A stretch of 64,000 bases of DNA from Girardinichthys multiradiatus (GCF_021462225.1 NC_061805.1:2355001-2419000); one strand, 5' to 3'. Numbered from the stretch's first letter, positions 44,641 through 57,115 are shown. Made by a program: numbers and translations. Notes: generated by a model not told the origin, from the sequence alone.

Positions 44641-45582
44641 GGTACTTAGCAACATTTCACAAATGAAAGGATGCCTTCAAAATGGTTAAACATATACCTT
44701 CCATCATTTGATAAAGTTAGCATGAGAGTCCTCTCAGCCAATGACTGTAGCTGTAGCCAAAAGGTTAAAACCAAGATTTAATGTCTTTTCACATATTTCA
44801 TAGCAAAAAAGTTAAATAACAGGACAGGTAAAATCCTTTTAACTGGAACCTGCGTTAGCACCCTTTTTTGCTGATCTCAAAACATTGGTGTTTATACAGT
44901 GTGGTCTTTAGAAGTCTGAGCTTAGAAAAAGCAGTCAAGTTCCTTTGAATCTGGCCATATTGAGGCCTGGCTCAGAAAGCTCAGGCACCTTTTAAATACT
45001 GACTGACTGACTGACTGACTGACCTTTTAAATACAGTTCATTACTCATCACTGCCGAGCCTAAGTCATTTAATTTGTGAATCTCTGTAACTGGATCACCT
45101 GGCCACACATTAAACACTAAAGGCTGCTCTCCCTGATGGCTGCAGATTAGATCATTACCTTAACAAATCAGAGAGAATCCTGTCTGGGCCAAGCTGGCAG
45201 CTGGGAGGGATGCGGAAATAGGAAAACACTGTAGGAATGTACATGCAGGGACATATGCTATGTGATTAGGGGTCAGTGTACAGTGCTAGTGGTAATGACC
45301 GTACCAGATGAATCATTTTCGTTTAAAGTTATCTATGAAGCATTGTCACACTACCCCTCTGTTAGCCCTGGTTGGGCTGCAATTTTTGTCTGAAACTCAC
45401 TGTAACATGTTTTTATGGATTCCAATATACAGTTGCTCTCAAAAGTGTATTTTCATTAAGCAGCTTTTTATCTAATTTCAGCATTCAGTCTTTTTGAGTT
45501 CAAATTGTCAGTTATAGTGTATCTGATTAACCTGACTTTTCATTAACATAATAAGAAATCCCCAGTTTTTAACTATATACAG
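44641..45582. other. spacer with a (GACT)n microsatellite; one repeat-poor block
   Basis: (GACT)n lies at about 45000-45023. The stretch 45050-45245 (TAGATCATTACCTTAACAAA, then GGGCCAAGCTGGCAGCTGGG) looks unique and balanced. No gene is seen. Confidence 0.4.
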
Positions 45583-45725
45583 TTGAGCCCAAAATGTTTC
45601 ATACTCCTGGCAAATTTAGTTTAACCTTTTAATTTTATCCAGATGTTAAGGCTTAGTATCAATGTTTTAGAGTGGCCCAGCAAGAATTCCGACATCCTGT
45701 GCTGTTTTGTTCAGCCCGACGTCTG
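45583..45725 (+). mobile_element. Tc1-like fragment (left tip joined to catalytic-region remnant)
   Basis: ACAGTTGAGCCCAAAATGTTTC resembles the terminal repeat of a Tc1-like family. About 70 bp later TTTTAGAGTGGCCCAGCAAG resembles the coding region before DLNPIEN. It would be an internally deleted, old copy. Confidence 0.35.
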
Positions 45726-46729
45726 TCTGAAATTACATTAGCTGAACCAACCTACTGTCACCAATCCGCTCTATGACTGCAAAGAACAGATTAAACTTTT
45801 TGGTTTAGCTGTGCAGCAGCATCAAAGATGATATGCTCCTGTGCTTTGTAGTTTTTATAGTTTGAAAGTGATCCCAATGCACTTACAATCAGCTGATGAC
45901 TAGGCTGTAAGCCTTCCACCACCAGAGAGGATGGAGTTAATTTTCCAACAAACTCAAAGTTATATGATGTCCTTCTACTACAGGTAAAGGAACCATCGAT
46001 TATAATTCCTTCACAGATCCTTACTTTAAATATTCCGAACTAACCACAGTCTTGAAATATCTGGTCTTAAAGGGGATATATCGCAGTACAGTGAAGACTT
46101 TAAAACCCCCTGCAACTGTAGCTAAAATGCTGAATCTTCTCAGATCTCCTGTTTTGTTTGTCACTGTTATGTATGTTTGCAGCTTTTCATTTCTGCTTCA
46201 GTGTCTCCATTCCATGCTCATATTCTGATCCAATGACTTGCTTTTACACAGATTCTACTGGCATGGTTTTTTATTGCGCAATCACAGGTCAGTTTTGTTT
46301 GCTGTATTCAATAGCAAACACAACTTCCCACAAGGTGGCATGTAAACAATGTCTCATGTGGCATTGCACACATTGGTATCTTAGTAACTTCAACTCTCTT
46401 GACAACCCCAATTAGTTACCGACAATAACTTAACAAAAAATCCAAAGGAACCCTTTAAGCTATATATTCCCAGTAAAGCTCACCAAAATATTTTTGCAGA
46501 AAATAACTTACAACAGTGTGACCCAGGTACATTTTAATAGTGATAACCTCTGAAAAATAACCTTGTTCAAGTGACTTTATCATTGAAGTTACAAAAGCAG
46601 TAGCAACCTGTTAATGTAATGTGTTTTTGTTTTTTTCTTTTGCATGTAGAGCACATAACTGAGACCTGATTGGTCGGGTAGAATTTTAAGGCCAGATGTG
46701 AAAAATAATGTCTACTTTTTTAATTTTTT
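45726..46729. other. spacer, no gene seen
   Basis: The frame at 46158-46415 has no recognised domain. Confidence 0.45.
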
Positions 46730-47040
46730 TACTATGAACTGTCCAGCAGAGTAGCACTCTGAATTGTTGTCTAAGAGCCAAGAAGAAGGCCAGCAGATTT
46801 ACTTTCACAAGTGGAGCATTATGGCTAACACTATAATGCTTGATATATATTCAGTATTGTGCAAACGTTTCAGGCAGGTGTGAAAAAATGCAATTCACAC
46901 GGAGACGGAAACATAAAGGAAAAAAAGAGCAAAACAGAGAGAGGCTGGGAAAAAGGGAGAAGAGAAAAGAATAGAGGAGAGCAAGAACGATGGAGAAAAT
47001 ACAAGATACTAGAAGACTGCTTCTACACCTACAGAAACAA
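46730..47040 (+). repeat. dispersed repeat family Y, copy 3
   Basis: GAATTGTTGTCTAAGAGCCAAG, CAGATTTACTTTCACAAG, TGGCTAACACTATAATGCTTGATA and a purine-rich tract match copies 1 and 2. It stops where the Tc1-like element at 47041 begins. Both-strand frames here read the purine tract. Confidence 0.6.
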
Positions 47041-48059
47041 ATATACAGATACACTGCTGATTTTGCAAGTTTTCCCGCTCCAAATTTTATCATTCTCCAT
47101 CCATCTTCCGCTGAATATGGTGCAGTCATCCTGTCCCCTTTGCTGAAAAGTATCCTCAAAGAATGATGTTTCTACCTTCATGCTTCACGGTAAGGATGTT
47201 GTTCTTGGGGTTGTACACATCCTTCTTCTTCCTCCAAATACGGTGAGTGGAGTTTAGACCAAAAAGCTCTATTATTGTCTCATCAGAGCACATGACCTCC
47301 CATTTCTCTTCTGGATCATCCAGATGGCAAATTTCAGACAGATCTGGACATGCGCTGGCTTGAGCATGGGGACCGTGCGTGCGCTGCAGGATTTTATCCA
47401 TGGTGGCATGGTGTGTTACTAACGGTCTTCTTTAAGACTGTGGTCCAGTTCTCTTCAAGTCATTGACTAGGTCCTGCCGTGTAGTTCTGCACTGATCCCT
47501 CACCTTCCTCATGATCATTGATCCCCCACGAGGTGAGATCTTGCATGGAGCCCCAGACCAATTATCTTGAAGTTTTTCCATTTTCTTATAATTGCACCAA
47601 CAGTTTTTGCCTTCTCACCAAGCTGCTTGGCTATTTTCCTGTTGCCCATTCCAGCCTTGTGCAGGTCTACTATTTTAGCCCTGATGTCCTTACACAGCTC
47701 TCTGGTCTTGGCCATTGTGGAGAGGTTGGAGTTTGTTTCATTGAGTGTGTGGACAGGTGTCTTTTATACAGATAACTAATTCAAACAGGTGCACTTATTA
47801 CAGCTAATGAGTGGAGAACAGGAGGGCTTCTTAAAGAAGAACTAACAGTCCTGTGAGAGCTGGAATTCTTACTGGTTGTTAGGCCATCAAATACTTATGC
47901 AATAAAATGCAAATTAATAAAAAATCACACAATGGGATGTTCTGGGTTTTTTTTTTTAGATTTCGTCACTCACAATTGAAGAGTACCTATGATAAAAATT
48001 AAAGACCTCCAAAACCTGCAAAATCGGCAGTGTATCAAATACTTGTTCTCCCCACTGTA
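47041..48059 (-). mobile_element. third Tc1-like family, internally deleted
   Basis: Ends: plus strand ATACACTGCTGATTTTGCAAG at 47049 and its counterpart TTTGCAAAATCGGCAGTGTA...CCCCACTGTA at 48014-48059 (inverted). It encloses transposase remnants on the minus strand and a leader with CAGGTGTCTTTTATACAG (47753). The left tip is eroded. Confidence 0.75.
47156..47715 (-). pseudogene. Tc1-like transposase remnant
   Basis: 47715-47515 encodes the N-terminus ([20 protein letters not shown], then [28 protein letters not shown]), a clear helix-turn-helix. 47401-47156 encodes part of the catalytic domain: MCSDETIIELFG (first Asp), HRIWRKKKDVYNPKN and VKHEGRNIIL. The middle is lost and the second Asp and Glu are absent. 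Confidence 0.85.
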
Positions 48060-48118
48060 ACAACAGCAATGTTACTGAAAAGTGCACGATACTAGTGAAT
48101 GCAAGATGTATTTGGTGG

Positions 48119-50282
48119 TAACTCCATCCATCAATCCATCCATTGTCTTCCGCTTTTCCGGGGTCGGGTCGCAGGGGCAGCAGCCTAAGCAGGGAGACCC
48201 AGACCTCCCTCTCCCCCACTTGGGCCAGCTCGTCCAGGGGAATACCTAAGCGTCCCAGGGCCAGCCGAGAAACATACTGTAGTCCCTCCAGCGTGTCCTG
48301 GGTCTTCCTCTGGGCCTCCTCCCAGTGGGACGTGCCTGGAACACCTCACGAGGGAGGCGTCCAGGAAGCATCTTAACTAGATGCCCGAGCCACCTCAACT
48401 GGCTCCTCTCACCCTGGAGAATCAGCAGCTCTACTCTGAGTCCCTCCCAGATGACCGAGCTTCTCACCCTATCTCTAAGGGAGAGCCCAGACACCCTGTG
48501 GAGAAAACTAATTTCGGCCGCTTGTATCCATGATCTCGTTCTTTCGGTCATGACCCAAAGCTCATGACCATAGGTAAGGGTAGGAACGTAGATCGACCGG
48601 TAAATCGACTCGAATCTTTTGACTCAGCTCTCTCTTAGCCATGACAGACCGGTGCAGCACCCGCATCACTGCTGATGCCGCACCAATCTGTCTTTCGATC
48701 TCCCGCTTCTTTTTTCCCTCATTCGTAAACAAGACCTCAAGATACTTGAACTCCTTCACTTGAAGCAGGACCTTCCCCCAACCCGGAGAAGGCACTCTAC
48801 CCTTTTCTGGGTCACGACCATGGCCACGGACTTGGAGGCACTGATTCTTATCCCGGCCGCTTCATACTTGGCTGCGAACTGCTCCAGTGAAAGCTGCAAA
48901 TCACAAGCTGATGAAGCCAAAAGGACCACATCATCCACAAAAAGCAGAGACGCAATCCTAAGGCCACCAAAACAGATCCCCTGAACACCTTGGCTGTGCC
49001 TAGATATTCTGTCTATAAAAGTTATGAGCAGAATCGGTCTGACTTACTGCCGGCAAAGTGGACCAAGCTCTGACACCGAACCTAACAGCTCGTATCCGCA
49101 GGGACCTAACAGCCCATATCAAAGGGCCTGGTACCCCATACTCCCAGAGCATCCTCCACAGGATTCCCTGAGGGACGTTGTTGAACGCCTTGTCCAAGTC
49201 CAGAAAGCACATGTAGACTGGGTGGGCGAACTCCTATGGGTATAGAGCTAGTCCAGTGTTCCACGGACGACCCTCCTCTCTAGAACCCCTGAATAGACCT
49301 TAACAGGGAGTGTGACTCACCTTTAGTTGCAACACACTCTACGGTCCCCATTTTTGAATAGGGGGGACCACCCCCACCTGGCCCACTCGGACTCAATGTC
49401 TCCCACCTCCCCCAGAATATCTTTGAAGCTCTCCTGGAGGTGGGAGTTGAACCTCTGCCTCACGGGAGACTCCACCAGGCGTTCCCAGAAGACCCTCAAG
49501 ATTCGTTTGGGTCTGACCGGCATCCTCCCCCACTATCGGAGCCAGCTCATCACAAGGTAGTGGTCAGTGGAAAGCTCCCCTCATCTCTTCACCCGAGTGT
49601 CCAAGACATGCGGCTGCAGATCAGATGACACGAAAACAAAGCCGATCATTGAACTGCAGCCTAGGGTGTCCTGGTGCCAAGAGCACATATGGACACCCTT
49701 ATGCTTGAACATGGTGTTAGTTATGGACAATCCATGATGAGCACAGAAGTCCAATAACAAAACACCATGCGTGTTCAGAACAGGAGGGCCATTTCTCCCA
49801 ACCACACCCCTCCAGGTCTCACTGTCATTGCCAACGTGAGCGTTGAAGTCCCCCAGCAGAACAAGGGAGTCTTCTGGAGGGGTGCTCTCCACACTCCCTC
49901 CAAGGAATCCAAAAAGGGTGGGTAGTCTTGGTGCATAAACAACACTCCCATCCCCCCACCCGTAGTCGGAGGGAGGCTACCCTCTCGTTCACCATTTCCT
50001 CTCTGGGCTGTGCCCGGCCACCAGGCGCTTGCCAGCATGCCTCCACCTCCAGGGCTGGCTCTAGAGTGGGGCCCTGGTGACCCGCGTCTGGGTGAGGGAA
50101 CACTGTTTGTGGCAATCATCATGAGGGATCTGTGGGCTGCGCTTTGTCTGATCCCTCACCTAGGACATGTTTGCCTTGGGTGACCCTACCAGGGGCATAA
50201 AGGTCCTGATAACATAGCTCCTAGGATCATTGGGACATGCAAACCACTCCACTGCGGTAAGGTGGCAGCGCAGAGAGGCCTG
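48119..50282 (-). mobile_element. Rex3 LINE, copy 2, with two large internal deletions
   Basis: The 3' end (48119-48190) shows CCATC repeats and CGGGTCGCAGGGGCAGCAG as in copy 1. RT pieces run from 48246 to about 49360, endonuclease pieces from 49375 to about 49990, and a leader with GACCCTACCAGGGGCAT ends near 50282 (compare 20772). Confidence 0.85.
48246..49990 (-). pseudogene. Rex3 endonuclease-RT remnant
   Basis: Endonuclease: [12 protein letters not shown] (about 49985), [16 protein letters not shown] (49850), [18 protein letters not shown] (49700). Then GDIESEWA runs directly into GWSPLFKNGDRRVCC near 49370, so the sequence between endonuclease end and RT start is deleted. RT: FLDLDKAFNNVPQ (49207), MDDVVLLAS (48938, FADD changed to MDD at the front) and ...RPTGRRPRGRPRTRWRDY (48300). 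Many frameshifts. It retains MTERTRSWIQAAEIS (48551 down), missing from copy 1. Confidence 0.85.
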
Positions 50283-50985
50283 ACAGAGCCAGGGGGCCCA
50301 GACCCTGGGAAGCAACCACTCGGAGTGAGCCAGTACACACCAAAGCACCCAGCCCTGGACACTGAGTACCACCAGTACACCAGAGGGCAGTGACACCAGC
50401 CCCCGGCAGGGAGTGAGGGGGGAGGAAATAGGCCCCACCTTTGACGGAGGGCTTCAGCTGATCCAGGAGACGGAGCAGCCCGAGACCTAACCTGACCCAA
50501 AAAAAGGACAGTCACAACCCCGGCCCAGACCTCAACCCCCCACTCCAACCTCAGCCCCCAACAACCCCCATCCCCATCCACAGAGGGGGCCACGTACAAA
50601 AGAGGGATCTACCTGTTCCAAACAAGCTTGCCAACCAGAGCCATACCAGGACGAAACACTCCCAAACCCCCTAAGAATTCCAATCTCAACCCCATGAGCC
50701 CCCCACCCCCCATGAAACCAACATGAATTCGATCCTGCACCAAAATAGAACAAACTCACCCAGCAAGAGATCCCCATCCGGCGGCCCCAACATACACACA
50801 AACCCAGGCCGACCAACCATCCCAGGCTGAGCACAACTAGCCACCCACCCCAGTGCAGGTACAAGATGTGCTTCACCGTCCCATCCACCCGACCACGACC
50901 ACAGCCCGGAGCCAGGCCGGGGGCCAGCAGAGCTACAAAAGGAAACATCGGAGAAAGGCCACCACAGCACGCCAACCACATAATG
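50283..50985. repeat. strand-asymmetric C/A-rich segment, unclassified repeat
   Basis: Starts where the Rex3 leader ends and runs to a sharp return to AT-rich sequence near 50985. The plus strand is rich in C and A with short CCCC and CCAACC runs. The long minus-strand frames here (50186-50981) are Trp/Gly-rich translations of this bias and not genes. Confidence 0.4.
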
Positions 50986-51699
50986 TGTACTTTTATCTGA
51001 ATCAGCTATGGCCTATACAGGCTCAGTAATGGCCTTTGAATAAAATATTTTTAAAGACACTGTCATTCAAAAGGAATTTAACTGGTTGTGTGTTGAAATT
51101 GGAAGAGACAGAAACAAATGAACTAAGGGAAGGTAGAGGCATCAAGAATGTACACAACATGCTTTTTGTCAAGTTATCCTGTGTGTGTTTGTGTAAGTGT
51201 GTGTATGTGTGCATGCGCACGCGTCAGTATAAGGCTTTACCCTGGTGTATGTTAATATATGTGTCCATCTGACTGGGCTGCAGAAGGAGCTATGCCCATC
51301 CTCAGTCTACAGTCTATTCCTTCTGGGTCAAAACTAATTGGTTCAGCAACATTAAGACTTTTGCTTTGATAATGACCACAAGCAATTTTGGCTGCTTTCG
51401 CATGATCGAGCCAGCACTGCAGACCCTCTTTCTTGTATCCGTCCCTCAGTGTCTCCCATCCCCACCACAGAGCACACTTACACAGGCCATTGAGTTCGCA
51501 AAACATAGGGGAAGGAGAAGGGGTTGTGAAAGGTAGGGTATGTTGAAGAACGGAGAATAGAAGAAAATCTAAAAACATGACATGTATTTGCATAGAACAT
51601 AAATGTGGAGGAATAATTTGTTAAACTACATCTGCCTTGCTTGAGAATAAACTGCCAAATGATAACAAAATGTTTACATCTGAGGGGAACAGATTGTCA
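50986..51699. other. spacer, no gene seen
   Basis: A GT-rich stretch lies at 51180-51215. The frame 51252-51593 (-) has no recognised domain. Confidence 0.45.
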
Positions 51700-52272
51700 A
51701 CAGATTATCTTACCTGAGTTGGTGAGAGAATCTGTTTTGGGCTTCCTGGCTGCTGTTTAGTTGGATGGTCATGTCTTTGTAGGTTTGCAGTTATGCTACA
51801 CTCTTTCTATTTTTAGGTGATGGGTTGAACAGTGCTTTATGAGATGTTATAGGCTTAGAAATTTGTTTTAGAACTTAACCTTGCTTTAAAATTCTCCACA
51901 ACTTTCTCCCTGACCTGTCTGCTGCTAACAAACCCGTGAGGCCTTCACAGAATAGCTGGATTTATACTATGATTAAATTGTACACAGGTAGACGGTGTTT
52001 ACTTATTTGTGGACTTCTAAAGGTAGCACTGGATTTTTTTTATTTAGGGTTATCAAAAGAAAGGTGGCTGGGTACAAATGCACCCAAACCTTTCAGATTA
52101 TTATTTCTAGAAACATTTGAAAACTGTTTTGTCATTTTCCTTCCATTTCACAATCATGCCTCGCTTTCTGTTGATGTGCCACATAACATCTCAATAAAAT
52201 GCATTTAGGTTTGTGAATTAACAAAATGTGGAAGGCTCAAGGGGTCTGACTAATTTTGCAAGGCACTGTATG
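51700..52272 (+). mobile_element. second Tc1-like family, right part of a separate copy
   Basis: CTTCCTGGCTGCTG and GGTCATGTCTTTGTAGG (antisense transposase remnant), CTTTCTCCCTGACCTGTCTG, GAGGCCTTCACAGAATAGCTG, then the terminal repeat with CAATAAAATGCATTTAGG and TTGCAAGGCACTGTA (ends 52270). The left part is missing. Confidence 0.65.
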
Positions 52273-52679
52273 CCATCAGGGACAAAGACATTAACAAAGA
52301 ACCTTCATATTTTGTAAGTTGTGAGTTACACCTGCCACAGGTGAGACTTGTCTTTGGCAAAGCAAAAGCTATTTTTCATGCTCATATACAGTATTTACAA
52401 CACGATGCAGTTTGGAGGCCTTAAAACTCTCTGAGACATGCTTTGGTCATCATAGTTTCCCTACTGCATTCAATCTGATAAAATGTTAAATCTACTAAAG
52501 GTTTACTTACTGTCCTTTTATTGCATCTTTTTAGAGTAGAAGAAAGTGAAGAAAGGTGGAGAAATCCACAGCGCAGCGGAAGGCTAACAGATCCTGTTTA
52601 AGCAGATTTTAGCAATTTAAAACAATTCAAGCAAAAAATCTTTGCATCCATTACATATATAGGATTGTATTATACCATC
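52273..52679. other. spacer, no gene seen
   Basis: Nothing recognised. Confidence 0.45.
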
Positions 52680-53075
52680 TTTCCATTCATATTCTATATC
52701 CGCTTCTTCCATACTGGGTCGCAGGGGAGCCGGTGCTTTTCTCAAGCGGTCTACGGGTGAAAGACAGGGTACACCCTGGACAGCTCACCAGTTCATCACA
52801 AGGCAACACAAAGACACACAGGACAAACAACCATGCACACACCCATTCACACCTAAGGGCAATTGAGAGAGACCAATTAACCTAACAGTTATGTTTATGA
52901 TAGCTTAACTGAACACTCTAAATTCTTCTGAGGTATAAGTGTCTATTTGTGTCTCCGTAATTGCTTGGTGATCTCCTGTCCAGGGTTTACCCTGACTCTT
53001 GCCCATTGATCACTGGAGATGGACACCAGCCCCAATAACCCTGCACAAGTTGAGTGGGCATAGAAAATGGATGAA
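52680..53075 (+). mobile_element. RTE-tail/SINE-type repeat fragment
   Basis: TATCCGCTTCTTCCATACTGGGTCGCAG, AGGGTACACCCTGGACAG, CACCCATTCACACCTAAGGGC and TGAGTGGGCATAGAAAATGGATGAATG in order: a common fish repeat ending in an ATGGATG-type tail. Related to 23480-23627. Confidence 0.55.
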
Positions 53076-54170
53076 TGTGTTTGGTCCATAAAATCTCTTT
53101 TTAAGCTGCAAAAGGTTGACAAAATAACTCAAACATCTGAGAGTTGGCTGGCTGAGATATTATCAGGTTCATGAAAGATTAAGCTAGGCATTTATGTCTA
53201 TGTCTAAACAATTTTTTCTTTAATTTAAATTAATGGTGGGGTACCACTATAGAAATAATCTAATTAGAAACGTTGTTATTAATTACTCCAGACTGATCAC
53301 ATTTTTGTCAAATAGCAATGTCTAAGACAATCACCAAAAATTTCAATTAAAATAAATTTTGGTTGAAGACTAAATCCTTGAATAGACATACACTGTACAT
53401 GAATTTAAAAAGTCATGTCGTAGATTTACTTACTTTGGTTCTGTCTCGCAGCATCTGGTCTATTAGAGGTCTATTGGACACTTTGTTTGTTTTGCGAAAG
53501 TTGGGGCACAGATGGGGAAAGGGGTGGCATATGTAAATGTCCTATTAAATTAATTTAAAAAAAATAATTTGGCAGGAATTATAACCAGTTTATTATGTCA
53601 AAAGTTATTACTTTTTCTTTTTTGGAAATACTGTATTAACAGAATAATGAAATCTGTTTGAATTAATTTCAGCATATTTATGCAGTTCCATTTCAATAGA
53701 AGAATAATCATAGGGTTTTGTACATGAAAATAAAAAGGTTTTTGGGACTTTTCTGAAACAACATGTTGTAAGCACCATGTCTGATAATCAGGAGTGAGTT
53801 TTGCTTTTAAGCCATATAATTTAAGAGAAAAAAACAAACATTTAACAAACTGTGACGTTAAAAACATACCACATTATCACAGGAATAACACTAGATCACT
53901 GTTTCCTTCAGCTCTTTCATTTGACTTGTCACAGAGTTTAAGTATATCTGTGCATAGATTTGTGCTTTTTACTGAATCCATAAAAGAACTTTTCAACTCA
54001 CGTGTTAAACATCAGAATGATCATATTAAGCTGCTAGCTTTTAAGAAATACTGAGGAGAATACAGGGATATGTGGAGCTAAACTGTGTTGCTGCACATTT
54101 AGTGGATGATTATTATGAGATACTGATTCAGGACAGCAAACTCTTTGGTGGAATGACTCTTATGGCACAA
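53076..54170. other. AT-rich spacer, no gene seen
   Basis: Frames at 53598-54054 have no domain. Confidence 0.5.
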
Positions 54171-54179
54171 AACTTCCTT

Positions 54180-54665
54180 ATAGGTACCATACTGGGTTAT
54201 GACTGTGGTGGCAGAGAATCAGGCAGTGGGGGATGCTGGTCTTTCAAGGCGGGGAAGCTCAATTTCAAGATCGCTGATTCGCTCATTTCGCTGTCAATCA
54301 AAAAGGGATTCAGTCTCAGACAGATCATCCAATCATCATGCAGAAGCTGAGCGTCCAGGCCAGCCGAGGCCAGCCCACTGCCCCATAGACCCTCAGAGAC
54401 ACTGAGCATCTGATGGGCGGGACAAAGCCCAGCATTTTTGCTTTGCTATTGAACTCACTGTTTCAAGCATTGTGAAGCTGCGGGAATAAGTGAGAGGAAA
54501 GCCGCGTCGTTACCAGTGATAAGAAGCTGATTCTGATTCTGAACAAAAGTTGAGCACGTTGTAGCGCATATTTAGTCAATAACATGTACACACAACAGTA
54601 TATATTTGATCACTTATTTTTTGACATTTTAGGGGAAGCTGAGCTTCCCTTGTAGTCTTAGAGCA
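54180..54665. repeat. unclassified GC-richer repeat-like block
   Basis: GGCGGGGAAGCTCAATTTC at 54248 and AGGGGAAGCTGAGCTTCCC at 54631 carry the same GGGGAAGCT core; between them are GCTGATTCGCTCATTTCGC and a GATTCTGATTCTG duplication. It may be a non-autonomous DNA transposon. Overlapping short frames on both strands are not convincing. Confidence 0.3.
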
Positions 54666-56940
54666 ATCCCCACTGGAATCAGGGTCTAGGGTATGGTGGA
54701 GTGTGGGGGCAACAGATCCATGACCATTATCCAGGCCAGCCCACACCAATATACATAAAATACTGAGGCAGTCACAAGTGGCCTTGCTGCCCTTGTCCCC
54801 CTAACTGCAGTCTGTCACTTAGGAGGCAAACTGCACAAGGCAGGTACTTGTTGCTTGAAAATTTGAAGAGGACAGACTTGAGAAACATGGTGGTAGTCTC
54901 ATTATGGTCGTATGTTGGTGGTTGAGGGCCATGGTTTGACAGTTGCATCCTGACACAATCCTAGAGAGTTGTTCATGATCATTCTCAAGGAAGCAGTGGT
55001 CATGGTTAATAGTGGTATCAGAGTGATAAAGTACTGCTAATGTATAGTGCATAATAAGAACAGGGGAAACCCTACTTTATAAATACTAAAAGTCTTGCAA
55101 ATTTCCAACAAATCATTGCAGCATGAGGTTACAGTAGAGAGCAGGAGGAGGAAAGTGAGGGAAGTGGAAGAGCGGGACTTTAAATCTTTATGACATTACT
55201 GAGTAGATGGAGATGGGGCTAGGTTGGGAAGAAGTTGTTTCTGATTTTCCACAGTGGTTGCAAAACCCTGCTTTCATTAAAGGAGTGGCCCATAAAAAGG
55301 CACATCAAGCACCCTGCTTGTCCATTCAATGCTAAAGCCCCCCCCCCCCCCCCCCCCCCTTAAGTTTCTTCTTTAAGTGCCTTACCACCTGCCTTGTAAA
55401 ACATTCGGTTATGTTTCCTGGTGATCTGACCCCAACTGTTTTAACTAAATATTTTTGCTGCATTCATAAACGGTTCCTGGTCTAATGCAAGCCAGAGATG
55501 GCATGGCAGCCCAGACCAGAACAGCTCTACTGCTCACACATGTGCGCCATTCAGTTTGCGTGGTCCAGGCAGCATGAGCTCTGGAGTTTACTCTAACATT
55601 AGATGAATCAGCCCACAAATAAAACATCAAACAGTCTGGCAGATGCACACACACAGTGGGTCCTATTACAGGTGACATTTAATGGGCTACTTTATTGGTC
55701 AAGCGAGAGCTGAGACTAGTCCAGCAAACTTAACACGAAGGCTGGGGTCCTTGATTGGGCGTCCACTTCTGATGCACACAACAATGCATTGTCAGGTTGA
55801 GTGGTCACTATCACCAGACTAAATACATGATATAGAAAACACAGCATCCTATGAATGGAGAATGGTAAAACTCAAAGAGAGATGTCTGTCCATGTTTAAT
55901 TTAAGGCAGGCTGCTGTTGAGGAGGCTGGAGCAGAGACGATCAAAGGCCAAATGCATGCTGCTGCTGCTTCTAACCACTTAGCACCTTTTCACTGCCTTT
56001 GATCTGATAATTAAGAGGCTACTCTGCAAGCAGGTGGCGCACTGATGAGTGTTCAGCCAAACCAACAGGTGAGTGCATGCACTGTCAAGGCACTGTTGTA
56101 TAACTGTACATCTGCAACAAAAACCGATGCACAAAAACTCCAGCATGTCCAGGATCACTCAGTAAAGCTAAAACACTAGCTACCTATGTGAAAATAACAC
56201 AGACCACTCAACTAAATGATGAAGCAAAGATGAAAGTCATAATAGACCAAGCCTGGTGAAGGATGTTGACTGCTGAGAGTATGGAGAAGAAACAGGGTGA
56301 GACGGGGGAATGCAGGAGGATAAGGGGATAGTTGGGGCATATTAAGGTTCCCTGTCCATTACTGAATGTAATGGGCAATGGGGACTCTGGAGGTGGATGT
56401 AAAAAAAAAAGATCCCTGTTGTTTTGCAGGTTACAGAGAAACAGGAAGCAGAGGTGCGTGCACCATATCATTACACAGGCTTTGAAGACATCCCTGTCCA
56501 AGAGAAGAGACTTAGCATTAAAACAGGGCTTAGGGGAACGCTTCAGATCACTGATGACAAGGGCAGACAGGGAGGAACACACAGTCTGCTAAAAATGAAA
56601 CATCTTTAATCACAGCCAGCTCCACACATGCTTCTTAGCACCTCTTTTCTCTGATGAACAAATATCCAAACTAAGGTGTAAGGCGAAACACATAATGTGG
56701 TATATTCTTTAAGTTCAATTTTACTACCCACACCTGAATCTGAATACTGCCTGTCCTGTCACTTAAAAGAATCTGACAACATGAATTTGGGTAAATAATC
56801 TCAAAAAGCTACTTGTCATGCCAAAATCTGTAGACATTCAAGAACAGATGAGAGATTAAGTCACTGACATCTATCAGTTTAAACAAGGGTTACAAAGACA
56901 TATCTACGTTTTTGGGACCAAGGTAGGAGCTATTATCCAC
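54666..56940. other. spacer with a 22-base C homopolymer; no gene seen
   Basis: C homopolymer at 55338-55359. Short frames (54819-55052, 55445-55678, 56208-56592) have no recognised domain. Confidence 0.45.
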
Positions 56941-56949
56941 CCACACACA

Positions 56950-57115
56950 TACTTGTCCCACCTCATGTGTCTCTCAGCGGAGACGGCCTGCGTGCAGAGC
57001 GGACAGGTGGACGTGCGCTGGTGCAGCTTACCTCTTCTCTTCTCTCCTCCGCCGTCAGATAGAGCCCTGCCCTGCGGACAGGTCGCCTAATCATCCAGGT
57101 AACAAACAAAACGAA
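56950..57115. promoter_or_regulatory. CpG-rich block with splice-donor-like sites, candidate first exon/promoter
   Basis: Unusually many CpGs for the window (CAGCGGAGACGGCCTGCGTG, GGACGTGCGCTGG, CCTCCGCCGTCAG). On the plus strand it ends CATCCAG|GTAACA; on the minus strand there is AGAG|GTAAGCT near 57030. There is no long frame, so if real it would be a non-coding exon or promoter. Confidence 0.25.

Noticed and set aside
50186..50981. Long minus-strand Trp/Gly-rich frames (137-149 codons)
   Set aside because: Translations of a C/A-rich strand-biased repeat; low-complexity composition, no domain.
55338..55359. 22-base C homopolymer as a biological signal
   Set aside because: May be a length-variable tract or assembly artefact; nothing around it gives it meaning.
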